Source of the DNA: Stenotrophomonas beteli | GTDB taxonomy: Bacteria > Pseudomonadota > Gammaproteobacteria > Xanthomonadales > Xanthomonadaceae | NCBI RefSeq assembly: GCF_001431665.1 | Contig: NZ_LLXV01000049.1 | Span: forward strand, 26,246 to 90,245 | Reading direction: 5' to 3' | DNA: 64,000 nt | In this document: piece by piece, positions 40,541 to 48,743 of the stretch | How positions within the stretch are numbered: position 1 is the stretch's first letter | Layout of the letters: every line of letters starts with the position of its first letter | Made by a program: the position numbers and the translations under genes | Notes under the pieces: model-generated | Databases searched by the model: none | Seen by the model: the letters and a program-made list of their open reading frames with translations, nothing else | What the model was told of the DNA's origin: nothing

Positions 40541-40930
40541 TCACTCCGCCAGCATGGCCCCACGCGCCACCAGCAGCTCGCGCAGCGCCCTGCGGTGGCA
40601 GTGCGCTTCGTCTTCGCAGTAGCAGCCCACGCTGAGGTCGCTGTGCTGCGACATCGCGGCCAGCAGGTCCAGCGCGTGCGCGGCATCGGGCGCTTTCATC
40701 TCGGCGTTGTAGCGGCGGAAGAAGGCCGTCCAGTCAGCCGTCGTCCTGGCTTCGTGGGCCTGCTTCACCAGCGCCGCGCTGGGTGAAAGGGTGGGGAACC
40801 AGACGTCGTACCAGTCCTGTGTCGCGAATTCGCTACGCGGTACGCCGCGCGGCGGGCGCCGCACGGTACCGATGCGCAGGCCCTCGCCGGGAGCGCGCGG
40901 CGTACCCAGTCGAACAACGCGCAGTGCCAT
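40541..40930 (-). CDS. DUF488-family protein
   Basis: A 129-residue cytoplasmic protein of the DUF488 (YeaO-like) family: TPRAPGEGLRIGTVRRPPRGVPRSEF, the WFPTLSPS segment, WTAFFRRYNAEM, and CYCEDEAHCHRRALRELL near the end, where conserved Cys/His residues cluster. Biochemical function is not known for the family. It is single, with an inverted-repeat element directly upstream. Confidence 0.82.
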   Translation of the reverse strand: MALRVVRLGTPRAPGEGLRIGTVRRPPRGVPRSEFATQDWYDVWFPTLSPSAALVKQAHEARTTADWTAFFRRYNAEMKAPDAAHALDLLAAMSQHSDLSVGCYCEDEAHCHRRALRELLVARGAMLAE

Positions 40931-40943
40931 GGTGTACCTCCAC

Positions 40944-41041
40944 TAAAAGGGGACGGAGGGGATTAAGTCGTATCCGGCCCGTCGCTGACGCCGGGGGCAC
41001 GAAGGGGCATATGCGACTTAATCCCCTCCGTCCCCTTTTTA
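40944..41041. repeat. GGGGACGGAGGGGATTAAG inverted-repeat element, copy 1
   Basis: About 98 bp with ~27 bp terminal inverted repeats (TAAAAGGGGACGGAGGGG ATTAAGTCG and complement) around a GC-rich centre. It lies between the DUF488 start and the pfp stop. A second copy with the same arms but a shorter, different centre is at 61022. This looks like a small non-autonomous mobile repeat; no transposase is present in the window. Confidence 0.8.
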
Positions 41042-41045
41042 GGGG

Positions 41046-42302
41046 TCAGCCCTCGAACGGCGGCAGCTTCTGCTTCACTGCGACGTTCTTCAAGGTGACG
41101 TACCTGGGCAGGCCATCGGTGCCATACGGCAGGGGCGCCTCGCCCTTGATCAGCGGCGACAGGTAGGCGCGTGCCCTGGCGGTGATGCCGAAACCATCGC
41201 GGCGGATGAAGCCGGCCGGCATCTTCTTCTCGTGATTGGCGATCTTCGACAGCGGCGCCGCTTCGATCTTCCAGCGATAGGGCGCATCGCTGCTGCGCAC
41301 GATCACCGGCATCACCCCGTTCTGGCCCTTCAGCGCCAACTGCACGGCGGCCTTGCCGACGGCCTGCGCCTGCTCCCAGTCGGTCCTGCTGGCCAGATGG
41401 CGGGCCGAACGCTGCAGGTAGTCGGGCAGTGCCCAGTGCACCTTCAGGCCCAGCTGGTCCTTGACCCGGCTGGCCAGATGCGCCGCCACGCCGCCCAGCT
41501 GCGAATGCCCGAACGAGTCCTTGCCGCCGCCGGCGTCGGCCACGAAGCGTCCATCGGCCGTGGCGATGCCTTCCGATGCCACCACCACGCAGTAGCCGAC
41601 GCGCTCGACCACGGCCTTCACCTTGCTCAGGAAGGCGGCCTCGTCGTAGGCACGCTCGGGCAGCAGGATGATGTGTGGCGCTTCGTCATCGCCGTTTCCG
41701 GCAAGGCCGGCGGCCGCGGCCAGCCAGCCGGCGTGTCGGCCCATCGCTTCATAGATGAAGACGCGGGTGGAGGTCTCGGCCATTGCCGCGACGTCCAGGG
41801 CCGCTTCGCGCACCGAGACCGCAGTGTACTTGGCCGCCGAGCCGAAGCCGGGGCAGGTATCGGTCACCGCCAGGTCGTTGTCGATGGTCTTGGGCACGCC
41901 GATGCAGGTCAGGTCGTAACCGGAGGCCTTGGCCAGCTGCGAGACCTTCAGCGCGGTATCGGCCGAGTCGTTGCCGCCGTTGTAGAGGAACCAGCGCACG
42001 TCATGCGCGCGCAGCACCTCCAGCAGGCGGTCATAGCGGGCGCGGTCGGCGTCCAGCGATTTCAGCTTGACCCGGCAGGAACCGAAGGCCCCGCCCGGGG
42101 TATGGGCCAGGGCGCGGATCGCCGCGGCGCTCTCCCTGCTGGTGTCGATCAGCTCCTCGCGCAGCGCGCCGAGGATGCCGTTGCGGGCGGCCAGTACCTT
42201 GATGCCCTTGGCCCGGGCCTGCTCGATCACCGCCGCCGCCGTGGCGTTGATGACCGCAGTGACGCCGCCTGACTGGGCGTAAAGGAGAGTACCGTTGCGC
42301 AT
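41046..42302 (-). CDS. pfp: 6-phosphofructokinase, pyrophosphate-dependent type
   Basis: Phosphorylates fructose 6-phosphate, reversibly when PPi is the donor. 418 residues. The active-site motifs PKTIDNDLAVTDTCPGFG and YNGGNDSADTA match PPi-type enzymes (ATP enzymes have GGDGS and PxTIDND with different flanks); MGRHAGWLA binds the sugar phosphate. The start at 42302 has AGGTAG upstream. That PPi rather than ATP is the donor is inferred from motifs. Confidence 0.9.
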   Translation of the reverse strand: MRNGTLLYAQSGGVTAVINATAAAVIEQARAKGIKVLAARNGILGALREELIDTSRESAAAIRALAHTPGGAFGSCRVKLKSLDADRARYDRLLEVLRAHDVRWFLYNGGNDSADTALKVSQLAKASGYDLTCIGVPKTIDNDLAVTDTCPGFGSAAKYTAVSVREAALDVAAMAETSTRVFIYEAMGRHAGWLAAAAGLAGNGDDEAPHIILLPERAYDEAAFLSKVKAVVERVGYCVVVASEGIATADGRFVADAGGGKDSFGHSQLGGVAAHLASRVKDQLGLKVHWALPDYLQRSARHLASRTDWEQAQAVGKAAVQLALKGQNGVMPVIVRSSDAPYRWKIEAAPLSKIANHEKKMPAGFIRRDGFGITARARAYLSPLIKGEAPLPYGTDGLPRYVTLKNVAVKQKLPPFEG

Positions 42303-42438
42303 GCTTCTACCTGCTCGGGGGAGGGGACGTTGCAGGGACATTACCCGGATGCGGTAAAGTGGCGCTATTGCGGTGCAGCGATACCGGACCGTCCGGGACG
42401 CGAACCTTCTTTGTTTTCAACACGTTGGAGTCAGGTCA

Positions 42439-43002
42439 ATGCGATTGGTTCTGTTGGGACCGCCCGGTTCGGGCAAGGGGACACAGGCGACGCGCCTGAA
42501 GGAAAAGCTGGGTATCGCCCACATTTCGACCGGTGACATGCTGCGCGCGGAAATCGCCGCGGGCACGGAGCTGGGCAAGCAGGCCAAGACGGTGATGGAT
42601 GCCGGCAACCTGGTGTCGGACGACATCCTGCTGGGCATGCTCGAGTCGCGCCTGACCCAGGCCGATGTCGCCAAGGGCTTCATCCTCGATGGCTACCCGC
42701 GCAATGTGGCCCAGGCCAATGCGATGGACGGCCTGCTGGCCAAGATCGGCCAGCCGCTGGATGCCGTGGTGCAGCTGGACGTGGCCACCGAGCTGCTGGT
42801 CGAGCGCATCGCCGGTCGTGCCAAGGAGCAGGGCCGCGCCGATGACACGCCGGAAGCGGTGCGTCAGCGCCTGCAGGTCTACAACGACCAGACCGCCCCG
42901 GTGGTCGATTTCTATGCCGGCCGTGGCACCCTGGCCCGCGTCGATGGCGTGGGCGAGCTGGACGAGATCGAAGCCCGCATCCTGGCGGCGATCAAGGGTT
43001 GA
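42439..43002 (+). CDS. adk: Adenylate kinase (short form)
   Basis: Converts ATP + AMP to 2 ADP in the cytoplasm. 187 residues, the short form lacking the ~27-residue LID insertion and its zinc site. P-loop GPPGSGKGTQ (residues 7-16), ISTGDMLRAEI, the AMP-binding FILDGYPRNVAQA, and a short lid GRAKEQGRADDTPEAVRQRL. It has a good ribosome site (TTGGAG). It is divergent from pfp. Confidence 0.97.
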   Translation: MRLVLLGPPGSGKGTQATRLKEKLGIAHISTGDMLRAEIAAGTELGKQAKTVMDAGNLVSDDILLGMLESRLTQADVAKGFILDGYPRNVAQANAMDGLLAKIGQPLDAVVQLDVATELLVERIAGRAKEQGRADDTPEAVRQRLQVYNDQTAPVVDFYAGRGTLARVDGVGELDEIEARILAAIKG

Positions 43003-43044
43003 TCCGGCAGGGCCGGTGCACTGCCGGCCCTTCGGGCGCAAAAA

Positions 43045-43078
43045 ACACAGGCCTGGTCCGCGAGGACCAGGCCTGTGT
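43045..43078. terminator. Strong hairpin between adk and mpl
   Basis: A 15 bp stem (ACACAGGCCTGGTCC / GGACCAGGCCTGTGT) with a GCGA loop, 43 bp after adk. A-tract lies on the 5' side, so the U-tract would serve a minus-strand transcript; for adk it is a hairpin without U-tract. The rest of the 327 bp gap to mpl (43080-43329) has no gene that I can see. Confidence 0.55.
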
Positions 43079-43329
43079 CGTTCATAGGCGCCAGCGGAGG
43101 GCTTGCTCAGGGCCCCGCAGCATGAGCTCCCTTGGGGATGGCCTCTTGGGGAGTAGGACCGGTTCGGGTACTGCGGCTGGCAGTTCGAATTGTGTCCGGG
43201 TTCACAGAACATCGCTATCGGGAATTCCCTGACAGAAGATTGGAGTTTTCTCACATCCTGTGTAGGGGTTGTCTTACCCCAGCGCAGACATTGGCCCTAT
43301 ACAGCCGTCATCGGTCACAATCCTCGGTC

Positions 43330-44694
43330 ATGAGCAGCGTACATATCCTTGCAATCGCCGGCACCTTCATGGGCGGCGTGGCCGCCCTGGCGCGGGAACT
43401 GGGCCATGCGGTCAGTGGCAGCGACCAGGCCATCTACCCGCCGATGTCGACCCAGCTCGAGCAGCTGGGCATTACCCTGGACCAGGGCTACCGCGCCGAC
43501 AGCGTGCCGGCCGGTACCGGCGAGGTGGTGATCGGCAACGCACTGTCGCGCGGCAATCCGGCCGTGGAAGCGGTGCTCGACGCCGGCCAGCGCTACATTT
43601 CCGGCGCGCAGTGGCTGTCCGAGCAGGTGCTGCCGGGCCGTGACACGCTGGCCGTGGCCGGCACCCATGGCAAGACCACCACCACCACCATCCTCACCTG
43701 GCTGTTGGAAAGCGCCGGGCGTTCGCCGGGCTTCCTGATCGGCGGCGTGGCCGAGGACTTCGGTGTTTCCGCACGCCTGGGCCAGGGCCGCGAGTTCGTG
43801 GTCGAGGCCGATGAATACGATACGGCCTTCTTCGACAAGCGCAGCAAGTTCGTGCACTACCGGCCGCTGGTGGCCATCCTCAACAACCTTGAATACGACC
43901 ACGCCGACATCTTCCCGGACGTGGCAGCGATCCAGCGCCAGTTCCACCACCTGGTGCGCACGGTGCCGGCACGTGGCCGCCTGATCGTCAACGGCGAAGA
44001 CAAGTACCTGGCCGAAGTGCTGGCGATGGGCTGCTGGACCCCGGTCGAGCGGTTCGGCTTCGATCCGTCGCTGGAATGGCATGCCGAGCTGCTGGCTGCC
44101 GATGGCAGCGCGTTCCGCGTGCATCATCGGGGCCAGCCGCTGGGTGATGTGCAGTGGTCGCTGCTGGGCCGCCACAACGTGCTCAACGGTCTGGCCGCGC
44201 TGGCCGCCGCGCACGCGGTGGGCGTGGCCCCGGCCGACGTGATCCCGGCCCTGGCGCGCTTCCGCAGCGTCAAGCGACGCATGGAAGTGATCGGCAGCCA
44301 TGACGGCATCACCGTCTACGACGATTTCGCCCATCATCCGACCGCGATCGCCACCACGCTGGAAGGCCTGCGTGCCAGGGTCGGCGATGCACGCATCGTG
44401 GTCGCGATGGAACCCCGCAGCAATTCGATGCGGCTGGGCGCGCATGCACAGGCGCTGGCGCCTTCGCTGGCGTTGGCCGACGAGGTGGTGTTCCTGCACC
44501 GCCCGGAACTGGCCTGGGATGCGGCGGCGGTGATCGCCGCCGTGCGCGGGCAGGCCCATGCCGTGCCGGATACCGACGCGTTGCTGGCGCAGCTGCAATC
44601 GAGCGCACGCCGCGGCGACCATGTGGTGTTCATGTCCAACGGCGGCTTCGACGGCGCACCGCGCCGCTTCCTGGCTGCCCTGCAGGCCCGATGA
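43330..44694 (+). CDS. mpl: UDP-MurNAc:L-Ala-gamma-D-Glu-meso-DAP ligase
   Basis: Murein peptide recycling ligase that attaches recovered tripeptide to UDP-MurNAc. 454 residues with Mur-ligase order: N-terminal IAIAG-type loop (ILAIAGTFMGGVAALARELGHAVSGSD), the ATP P-loop GTHGKTTTTTI (~residues 113-123), VVEADEYDTAFFDKRSKFVHYRP, the middle NNLEYDHADIF and C-terminal YDDFAHHPTAI. An upstream in-frame ATG would extend into the intergenic region and is not supported. The stop overlaps the next start (ATGA). Confidence 0.95.
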   Translation: MSSVHILAIAGTFMGGVAALARELGHAVSGSDQAIYPPMSTQLEQLGITLDQGYRADSVPAGTGEVVIGNALSRGNPAVEAVLDAGQRYISGAQWLSEQVLPGRDTLAVAGTHGKTTTTTILTWLLESAGRSPGFLIGGVAEDFGVSARLGQGREFVVEADEYDTAFFDKRSKFVHYRPLVAILNNLEYDHADIFPDVAAIQRQFHHLVRTVPARGRLIVNGEDKYLAEVLAMGCWTPVERFGFDPSLEWHAELLAADGSAFRVHHRGQPLGDVQWSLLGRHNVLNGLAALAAAHAVGVAPADVIPALARFRSVKRRMEVIGSHDGITVYDDFAHHPTAIATTLEGLRARVGDARIVVAMEPRSNSMRLGAHAQALAPSLALADEVVFLHRPELAWDAAAVIAAVRGQAHAVPDTDALLAQLQSSARRGDHVVFMSNGGFDGAPRRFLAALQAR

Positions 44695-45269
44695 GCACCG
44701 ACGGATCGCTGCCGCTGTTTCCGCTGCACACCACGCTGGTACCGGGGGCGGCGGTGGGCCTGCGCGTGTTCGAGCGCCGCTACCTGGACCTGGTCCGCGA
44801 CAGCGGCCGCAGCGGTGAAGGGTTTGGTGTCTGCCTGATCCTCGACGGCCAGGAAGTGGGGGCGCCGGCGACACCGGCCGCGTATGGCGTGCAGGTGCGC
44901 ATCGAAGACTTCGATGTCGGCGCCGACGGCGTGCTGCAGCTGCGCCTGCGCGGTACGCGTCGTTTCCATGTCGAGCGTACCCGCGTGCGCGACAACGGGC
45001 TGGTGGTGGCCGACGTGCGCTGGTGCGAGCAGGACCCTGACGATGAACTACGGCCGCAGCATGCGCTGCTGGCCACGGTGCTGGGTCACATCATCGAGCA
45101 GGCCGGCGAGGCCTACGCACCGGCCACCCCCGCGCTGCTGGACCAGGCCAGCTGGGTCGGCTGGCGGTTGGCCGAGCTGCTGCCGCTGAGCGAGCAGCAG
45201 CGCCTTCAGCTGCTGCAGATGGACGACCCGCACCAGCGATTGCAGCAGCTGCTGGGCTGGATGCCGTAG
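44691..45269 (+). CDS. LON N-terminal (substrate-binding) domain protein
   Basis: A 192-residue protein consisting only of the LON N-terminal PUA-like domain (LPLFPLHTTLVPGAAVGLRVFERRYLDLV ... RIEDFDVGADGVLQLRLRGTRRFHVER) with no ATPase or protease part. Its exact role is unknown in bacteria. It is translationally coupled to mpl by a 4 bp ATGA overlap. The TAG stop lies in a GTAG sequence followed by an imperfect hairpin. Confidence 0.88.
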   Translation: MSTDGSLPLFPLHTTLVPGAAVGLRVFERRYLDLVRDSGRSGEGFGVCLILDGQEVGAPATPAAYGVQVRIEDFDVGADGVLQLRLRGTRRFHVERTRVRDNGLVVADVRWCEQDPDDELRPQHALLATVLGHIIEQAGEAYAPATPALLDQASWVGWRLAELLPLSEQQRLQLLQMDDPHQRLQQLLGWMP

Positions 45270-45365
45270 CAGCCATCCACGCATGGCGTGATCTGCTGTA
45301 GAGCCGAGCCCATGCTCGGCTTGCTGGATCCGGCGAAGGGCAGCCGAGCATGGGCTCGGCTCTAC
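45266..45365. repeat. SMAG/REP cluster
   Basis: First an imperfect palindrome headed by GTAG (45266, sharing the stop codon of the LON-domain gene; CCATCCACGC-ATGGCGTG), then an inverted dimer of GTAGAGCCGAGCCCATGCTC-type repeats at 45298..45365 ending in GCTCGGCTCTAC. It lies between two convergent genes. Confidence 0.8.
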
Positions 45366-45390
45366 AGTGGGTGATCGCGACCGGTACCGG

Positions 45391-47388
45391 TCAGGGCGCT
45401 GTGGTCTTCAACCGCAGCACCGGCAACCCGGTTTCGCTGTGCACGTCCTCGCGCTGCGGCAGGGCCTGCACGGCCTCCTTCACCGCGTTCATCGCCGGAT
45501 CCACGCCGCGCACCGGGTGCCACATGCCGATCCACTGGAAGTGGCGCTCGTAGCGCAGCGTCTGCGCACTGCCCAGCCACAACGGTGTGGCGCCCGGCTG
45601 CAACTGCACCGGGGCCGGCCACAGGCGCAGCACGTAGCGTTCGTCCGGCCTGGCGCCCTGGCGCACCATCAGCAGCGCTTCCACGCGGGTGTCCAGCGTG
45701 GCCGGCAGGACCGGCAGTTCGTCGGCACCGGTGTTCTTGTCCAGCATCAGCAGTGCTTCCTGCCAGCCGGCCTGTTCCTGCCGCTTCCAGCCGCGCGCCT
45801 CCAGCTGCGCCTGCAGCGGTGCCAGCGGGCCGGCCACCTGCACATCCAGCGGCCAGCGCTGGTCGTCGTCGAACTCGTTGCGGCGCGCCGGCAGCTGCGC
45901 CCAGTCGCGTTGCCACCATGCCTGCAGGTCAACCACCTGCGGGGCGGGCAGGGTCGGCTCGAAGCGTTCCAGCTTCACCGGGATGTTGCGCGGTGCGTAC
46001 CACATCGCGGCGATGGCGAACACGCCGTAGAACAGCCACGCTACCGGCTTCACCCAGAACGAGCGGTTGAAGCGGCGGCGGTAGGCGATGCCCAGCACCA
46101 GCAGCCAGAACGTGCCGAACAGCATGCCGCCGATCACATCGCTCAGCCAATGCGCGCCCAGGTACAGGCGCGAGAAACCGATCAGGCTGACCACGATGCC
46201 CGACACCAGGTACGGCCAGACGCGGGTGCGGCCGGGCATCTCGCGGGCGATCAGCACTGCGAAGAAGCCGAAGGTGATGGTGGCCATGGTCACCGACACC
46301 GACGGGAAGCCGAAGCCACTGCTGGCGTCGAGCGGGCGCACCACGTCCACGGTGGCACCCAGCAGCATGGTCAGCGCCAGGCCGAAGGCCAGGGCCGCCA
46401 GCCAATGCGCGGCCGCCATCCAGCGCCGGCGCCAGATCAGGTAGCCCATCGCCGCCGCGGTGGCCGGCAGCAGTACCTGCCAGGCGCCCAGTGACGCCAG
46501 CGCGGCCATCGGGTAATCGGCCAGCGGGTTGCGCAGGGCCAGCATGGCCTGGTGCACCAGCAGGTCGACCGCCAGCGGTTCACCATGCGCGACCACCACG
46601 GTCAGCAGCGCGAACCAGCCCCAGCCCAGTACCAGCAGCATCAGCGCCAGCATCGCCAGTGGCACCGACTCGCGCCGTTTCGGGTCCAGCACACCGACGG
46701 TATAGCGGCCCAGTGTCGGGTGGCGGTTGGACCAGTCCAGCAGGCGCGCCAGCCAGTTGTCCATGCGCGCGGCCGACCAGCGGTAGCCGTACAGCACGAT
46801 GGCCCAGACCAGGCCAAGGATCACTGCCAGCAGGCCGACCACCACCACCAGCCGTCCGGCGACGGCGGCCACGGCGTCGTAGGCCTCGCCAAGCACCCAG
46901 CCCGGTGCCAGGAACAGCACCGCCCAGGAAATGCTGGCGATACCACTGGCCTGCACGTAGCGGCTGGCCGGCATCTTCATCATGCCGGCGATGGCTGGCA
47001 CGAACGGGCGGATCGCGCCCACGTAGCGTGCAATCAGGATGCTCTTGAAGGCATTGCGACGGAACAGGTTCTCGCCGCGGTCGAGCAGCTGCGGGTAACG
47101 GCTGAAGGGCCACACGCCCCGCAGGCGGTCGCCCCAGCGGCGGCCGATCCAGTAACTGATGCCATCACCGGCAAACGCACCCAGCGCCGCCGCCGCCACC
47201 GCGTACGGCCCGGAGATCTGGCCCAGGCCGATGAACACGCCTACCGCGAACAGCAACGGTAACGCCGGCACGATGGCGCCGAGAATGATGACCGCATCGC
47301 AGAAGGCAATGAGGAAGATGACAGCACCCGCCAATACGGGGTGAGCGGCAATCCACGCGAGCGTGGCGTCGATCCATGAAGAGTCCAT
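45391..47388 (-). CDS. DedA / PAP2 / LssY-type membrane protein
   Basis: A 665-residue inner-membrane protein of three parts. Residues ~1-200 are a DedA (SNARE-associated) domain (GDGISYWIGRRWGDRL, FKSILIARYVGAIRPFVPAIAG). Residues ~215-460 are a PAP2 phosphatase-type region: VRPLD at ~348, FPSVSVTMAT at ~361 and SRLYLGAHWLSDV at ~403. Residues ~480-665 resemble the soluble LssY C-terminal domain. The PAP2 motif 2, normally PSGH, reads PSVS, so the acid His is absent and motif 1 lacks its usual Lys; phosphatase activity is doubtful. A role in lipid handling is likely but unproven. Confidence 0.87.
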   Translation of the reverse strand: MDSSWIDATLAWIAAHPVLAGAVIFLIAFCDAVIILGAIVPALPLLFAVGVFIGLGQISGPYAVAAAALGAFAGDGISYWIGRRWGDRLRGVWPFSRYPQLLDRGENLFRRNAFKSILIARYVGAIRPFVPAIAGMMKMPASRYVQASGIASISWAVLFLAPGWVLGEAYDAVAAVAGRLVVVVGLLAVILGLVWAIVLYGYRWSAARMDNWLARLLDWSNRHPTLGRYTVGVLDPKRRESVPLAMLALMLLVLGWGWFALLTVVVAHGEPLAVDLLVHQAMLALRNPLADYPMAALASLGAWQVLLPATAAAMGYLIWRRRWMAAAHWLAALAFGLALTMLLGATVDVVRPLDASSGFGFPSVSVTMATITFGFFAVLIAREMPGRTRVWPYLVSGIVVSLIGFSRLYLGAHWLSDVIGGMLFGTFWLLVLGIAYRRRFNRSFWVKPVAWLFYGVFAIAAMWYAPRNIPVKLERFEPTLPAPQVVDLQAWWQRDWAQLPARRNEFDDDQRWPLDVQVAGPLAPLQAQLEARGWKRQEQAGWQEALLMLDKNTGADELPVLPATLDTRVEALLMVRQGARPDERYVLRLWPAPVQLQPGATPLWLGSAQTLRYERHFQWIGMWHPVRGVDPAMNAVKEAVQALPQREDVHSETGLPVLRLKTTAP

Positions 47389-47473
47389 TGCCCGATTATA
47401 GGGGCGCGAAGGTGACTGGTTCCCAGCCCCTTCGTGACCGTTTGCAACCCGCGCCATCGCCTAGAATGGGCCC

Positions 47474-48136
47474 ATGCCGAATTCGCCAGACACGCCATCG
47501 CACGCCTTGAAGGCCGACAGCTTCGGTCGCATCCTGCTCGTGAACGGATCTGATGGCCCCTTCGTACGCCGTGATCTGGGCGCCACGCCGCTGTGGTTGC
47601 GGTTGCCGGCCTGGTGGCTGGCCCGCCGCGAAGCGCGCGCGCTGCGCCATATCCACGGCATGGCCGATGTGCCGCGGCTGCTGGCGTGGGATGGCCGTCA
47701 TCTCGACCGCAGCTTCATGGCCGGCGACGCCATGTACCAGCGCCCGCCGCGCGGCGACCTGGCCTGGTTCCGCGCCGCGCGCCGCCTGCTGCAGCAGCTG
47801 CATCGCCATGGCGTGGCCCACAACGATCTGGCCAAGGAAGCCAACTGGCTGGTGACCGAGGATGGCCGCCCGGCGCTGATCGACTTCCAGCTGGCGGTGA
47901 TCGGCAACCCGCGCTCGCGCTGGATGCGCCTGCTGGCCCGCGAGGATCTGCGCCACCTGCTCAAGCACAAGCGCATGTACTGCCGCGAGTCGCTCACCCC
48001 GGTGGAAAAGCGCGTGCTAAAGCGCACCTCCTGGGTGCGCGAGCTGTGGTTCGCCACCGGCAAGCCGGTCTACCGCTTCGTTACCCGCCGCATCCTGCAT
48101 TGGGAAGACAACGAGGGGCAGGGGCCCAAGCCGTGA
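47474..48136 (+). CDS. Small RIO/ABC1-like protein kinase
   Basis: A 220-residue cytoplasmic protein-kinase-fold enzyme of the xanthomonad RIO-like type. The catalytic loop AHNDLAKEANWL gives Asp118 and Asn124, and the Mg-binding site is DFQ (Asp137). The N-lobe is short and the Lys/Glu pair is not obvious. A TAGAAT -10 box ends 6 bp before the ATG, so the mRNA may be leaderless. It is coupled to the next gene by a GTGA overlap. The substrate is unknown; lipid A or LPS-core kinases of the Kdo-kinase type are an alternative. Confidence 0.78.
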   Translation: MPNSPDTPSHALKADSFGRILLVNGSDGPFVRRDLGATPLWLRLPAWWLARREARALRHIHGMADVPRLLAWDGRHLDRSFMAGDAMYQRPPRGDLAWFRAARRLLQQLHRHGVAHNDLAKEANWLVTEDGRPALIDFQLAVIGNPRSRWMRLLAREDLRHLLKHKRMYCRESLTPVEKRVLKRTSWVRELWFATGKPVYRFVTRRILHWEDNEGQGPKP

Positions 48137-48639
48137 GTCCATTGCAGGTAGTGACCGGCCCGCCGGGTGCGGGCAGCGTCCTGCGCCCACAGCTGGCCGG
48201 CGCCGACTTCGTGCACGCCTGCCAGGCAACGACCCATCGTGATGGGCGTTCGGCCTTGCAGGCCTATCGCGATATGGCCGCGACCATTCCCGGCTGGTTC
48301 GACGGATTGATGACGCTGCGCAACCAGGGCATGCGCCTGCTCGGCATGAAGCACCTGGGCTCGTTGCGCGCGGTGCAGGATGTTGCAGATCCCCAGCCCG
48401 GGCAGCGGCTGGGCATCTTCACCCTGCAGTCGCTCACTGACGATGCCATCGTGCTGGAAGACAACGACCGCCACCTGCGCGTGCAGCTGGCCCTGCAGTG
48501 GCATGGCGATGTACTGGAAGTGGCGACGGTGGTGCACACGCACAACGCGTTCGGGCGGGTGTACATGCTGCCGGTCGCCCCGGTGCATCGGCTGATCGTG
48601 CCGCATCTGCTGAGGAAGCAGGTGCAGGCGTACCGGTAG
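48133..48639 (+). CDS. DUF2867-family protein
   Basis: A 168-residue protein with GTG start overlapping the kinase stop (GTGA). It shows the DUF2867 pattern: ADFVHACQATTHRDGRSALQAYRDMAATIPGWFDGLMTLRN near the start, LGIFTLQS, and a C-terminal VVHTHNAFGRVYMLPVAPVHRLIVPHLLRKQ. Function is unknown; the operon with a kinase suggests a joint role. Its TAG stop is inside a GTAG REP head. Confidence 0.82.
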   Translation: MSPLQVVTGPPGAGSVLRPQLAGADFVHACQATTHRDGRSALQAYRDMAATIPGWFDGLMTLRNQGMRLLGMKHLGSLRAVQDVADPQPGQRLGIFTLQSLTDDAIVLEDNDRHLRVQLALQWHGDVLEVATVVHTHNAFGRVYMLPVAPVHRLIVPHLLRKQVQAYR

Positions 48640-48729
48640 ATCCACGCGATGCGTGGATGCACCGGGTGCCGGCATTGATGCAGGGCCAAGCCATGCTCGG
48701 CTGCATTGCCGGGCATGGCTCGGATCTAC
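48636..48729. repeat. SMAG/REP pair overlapping a stop codon
   Basis: GTAGATCCACGC-GAT-GCGTGGAT at 48636, whose TAG ends the DUF2867 gene, then a degenerate inverted dimer (GCCAAGCCATGCTCGGC ... GGGCATGGCTCGGATCTAC) to 48729. It lies between convergent genes. Confidence 0.8.
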
Positions 48730-48743
48730 AGAAGCCGGTGACC

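Noticed and set aside
41046..42302. ATP-dependent phosphofructokinase
   Set aside because: The PKTIDND and GGNDS motifs match the PPi-dependent group, and the 418-residue length exceeds typical bacterial ATP enzymes (~320).
43183..43215. GTTCGAATTG stretch between adk and mpl as a tRNA remnant
   Set aside because: No cloverleaf forms and no conserved tRNA positions are present.
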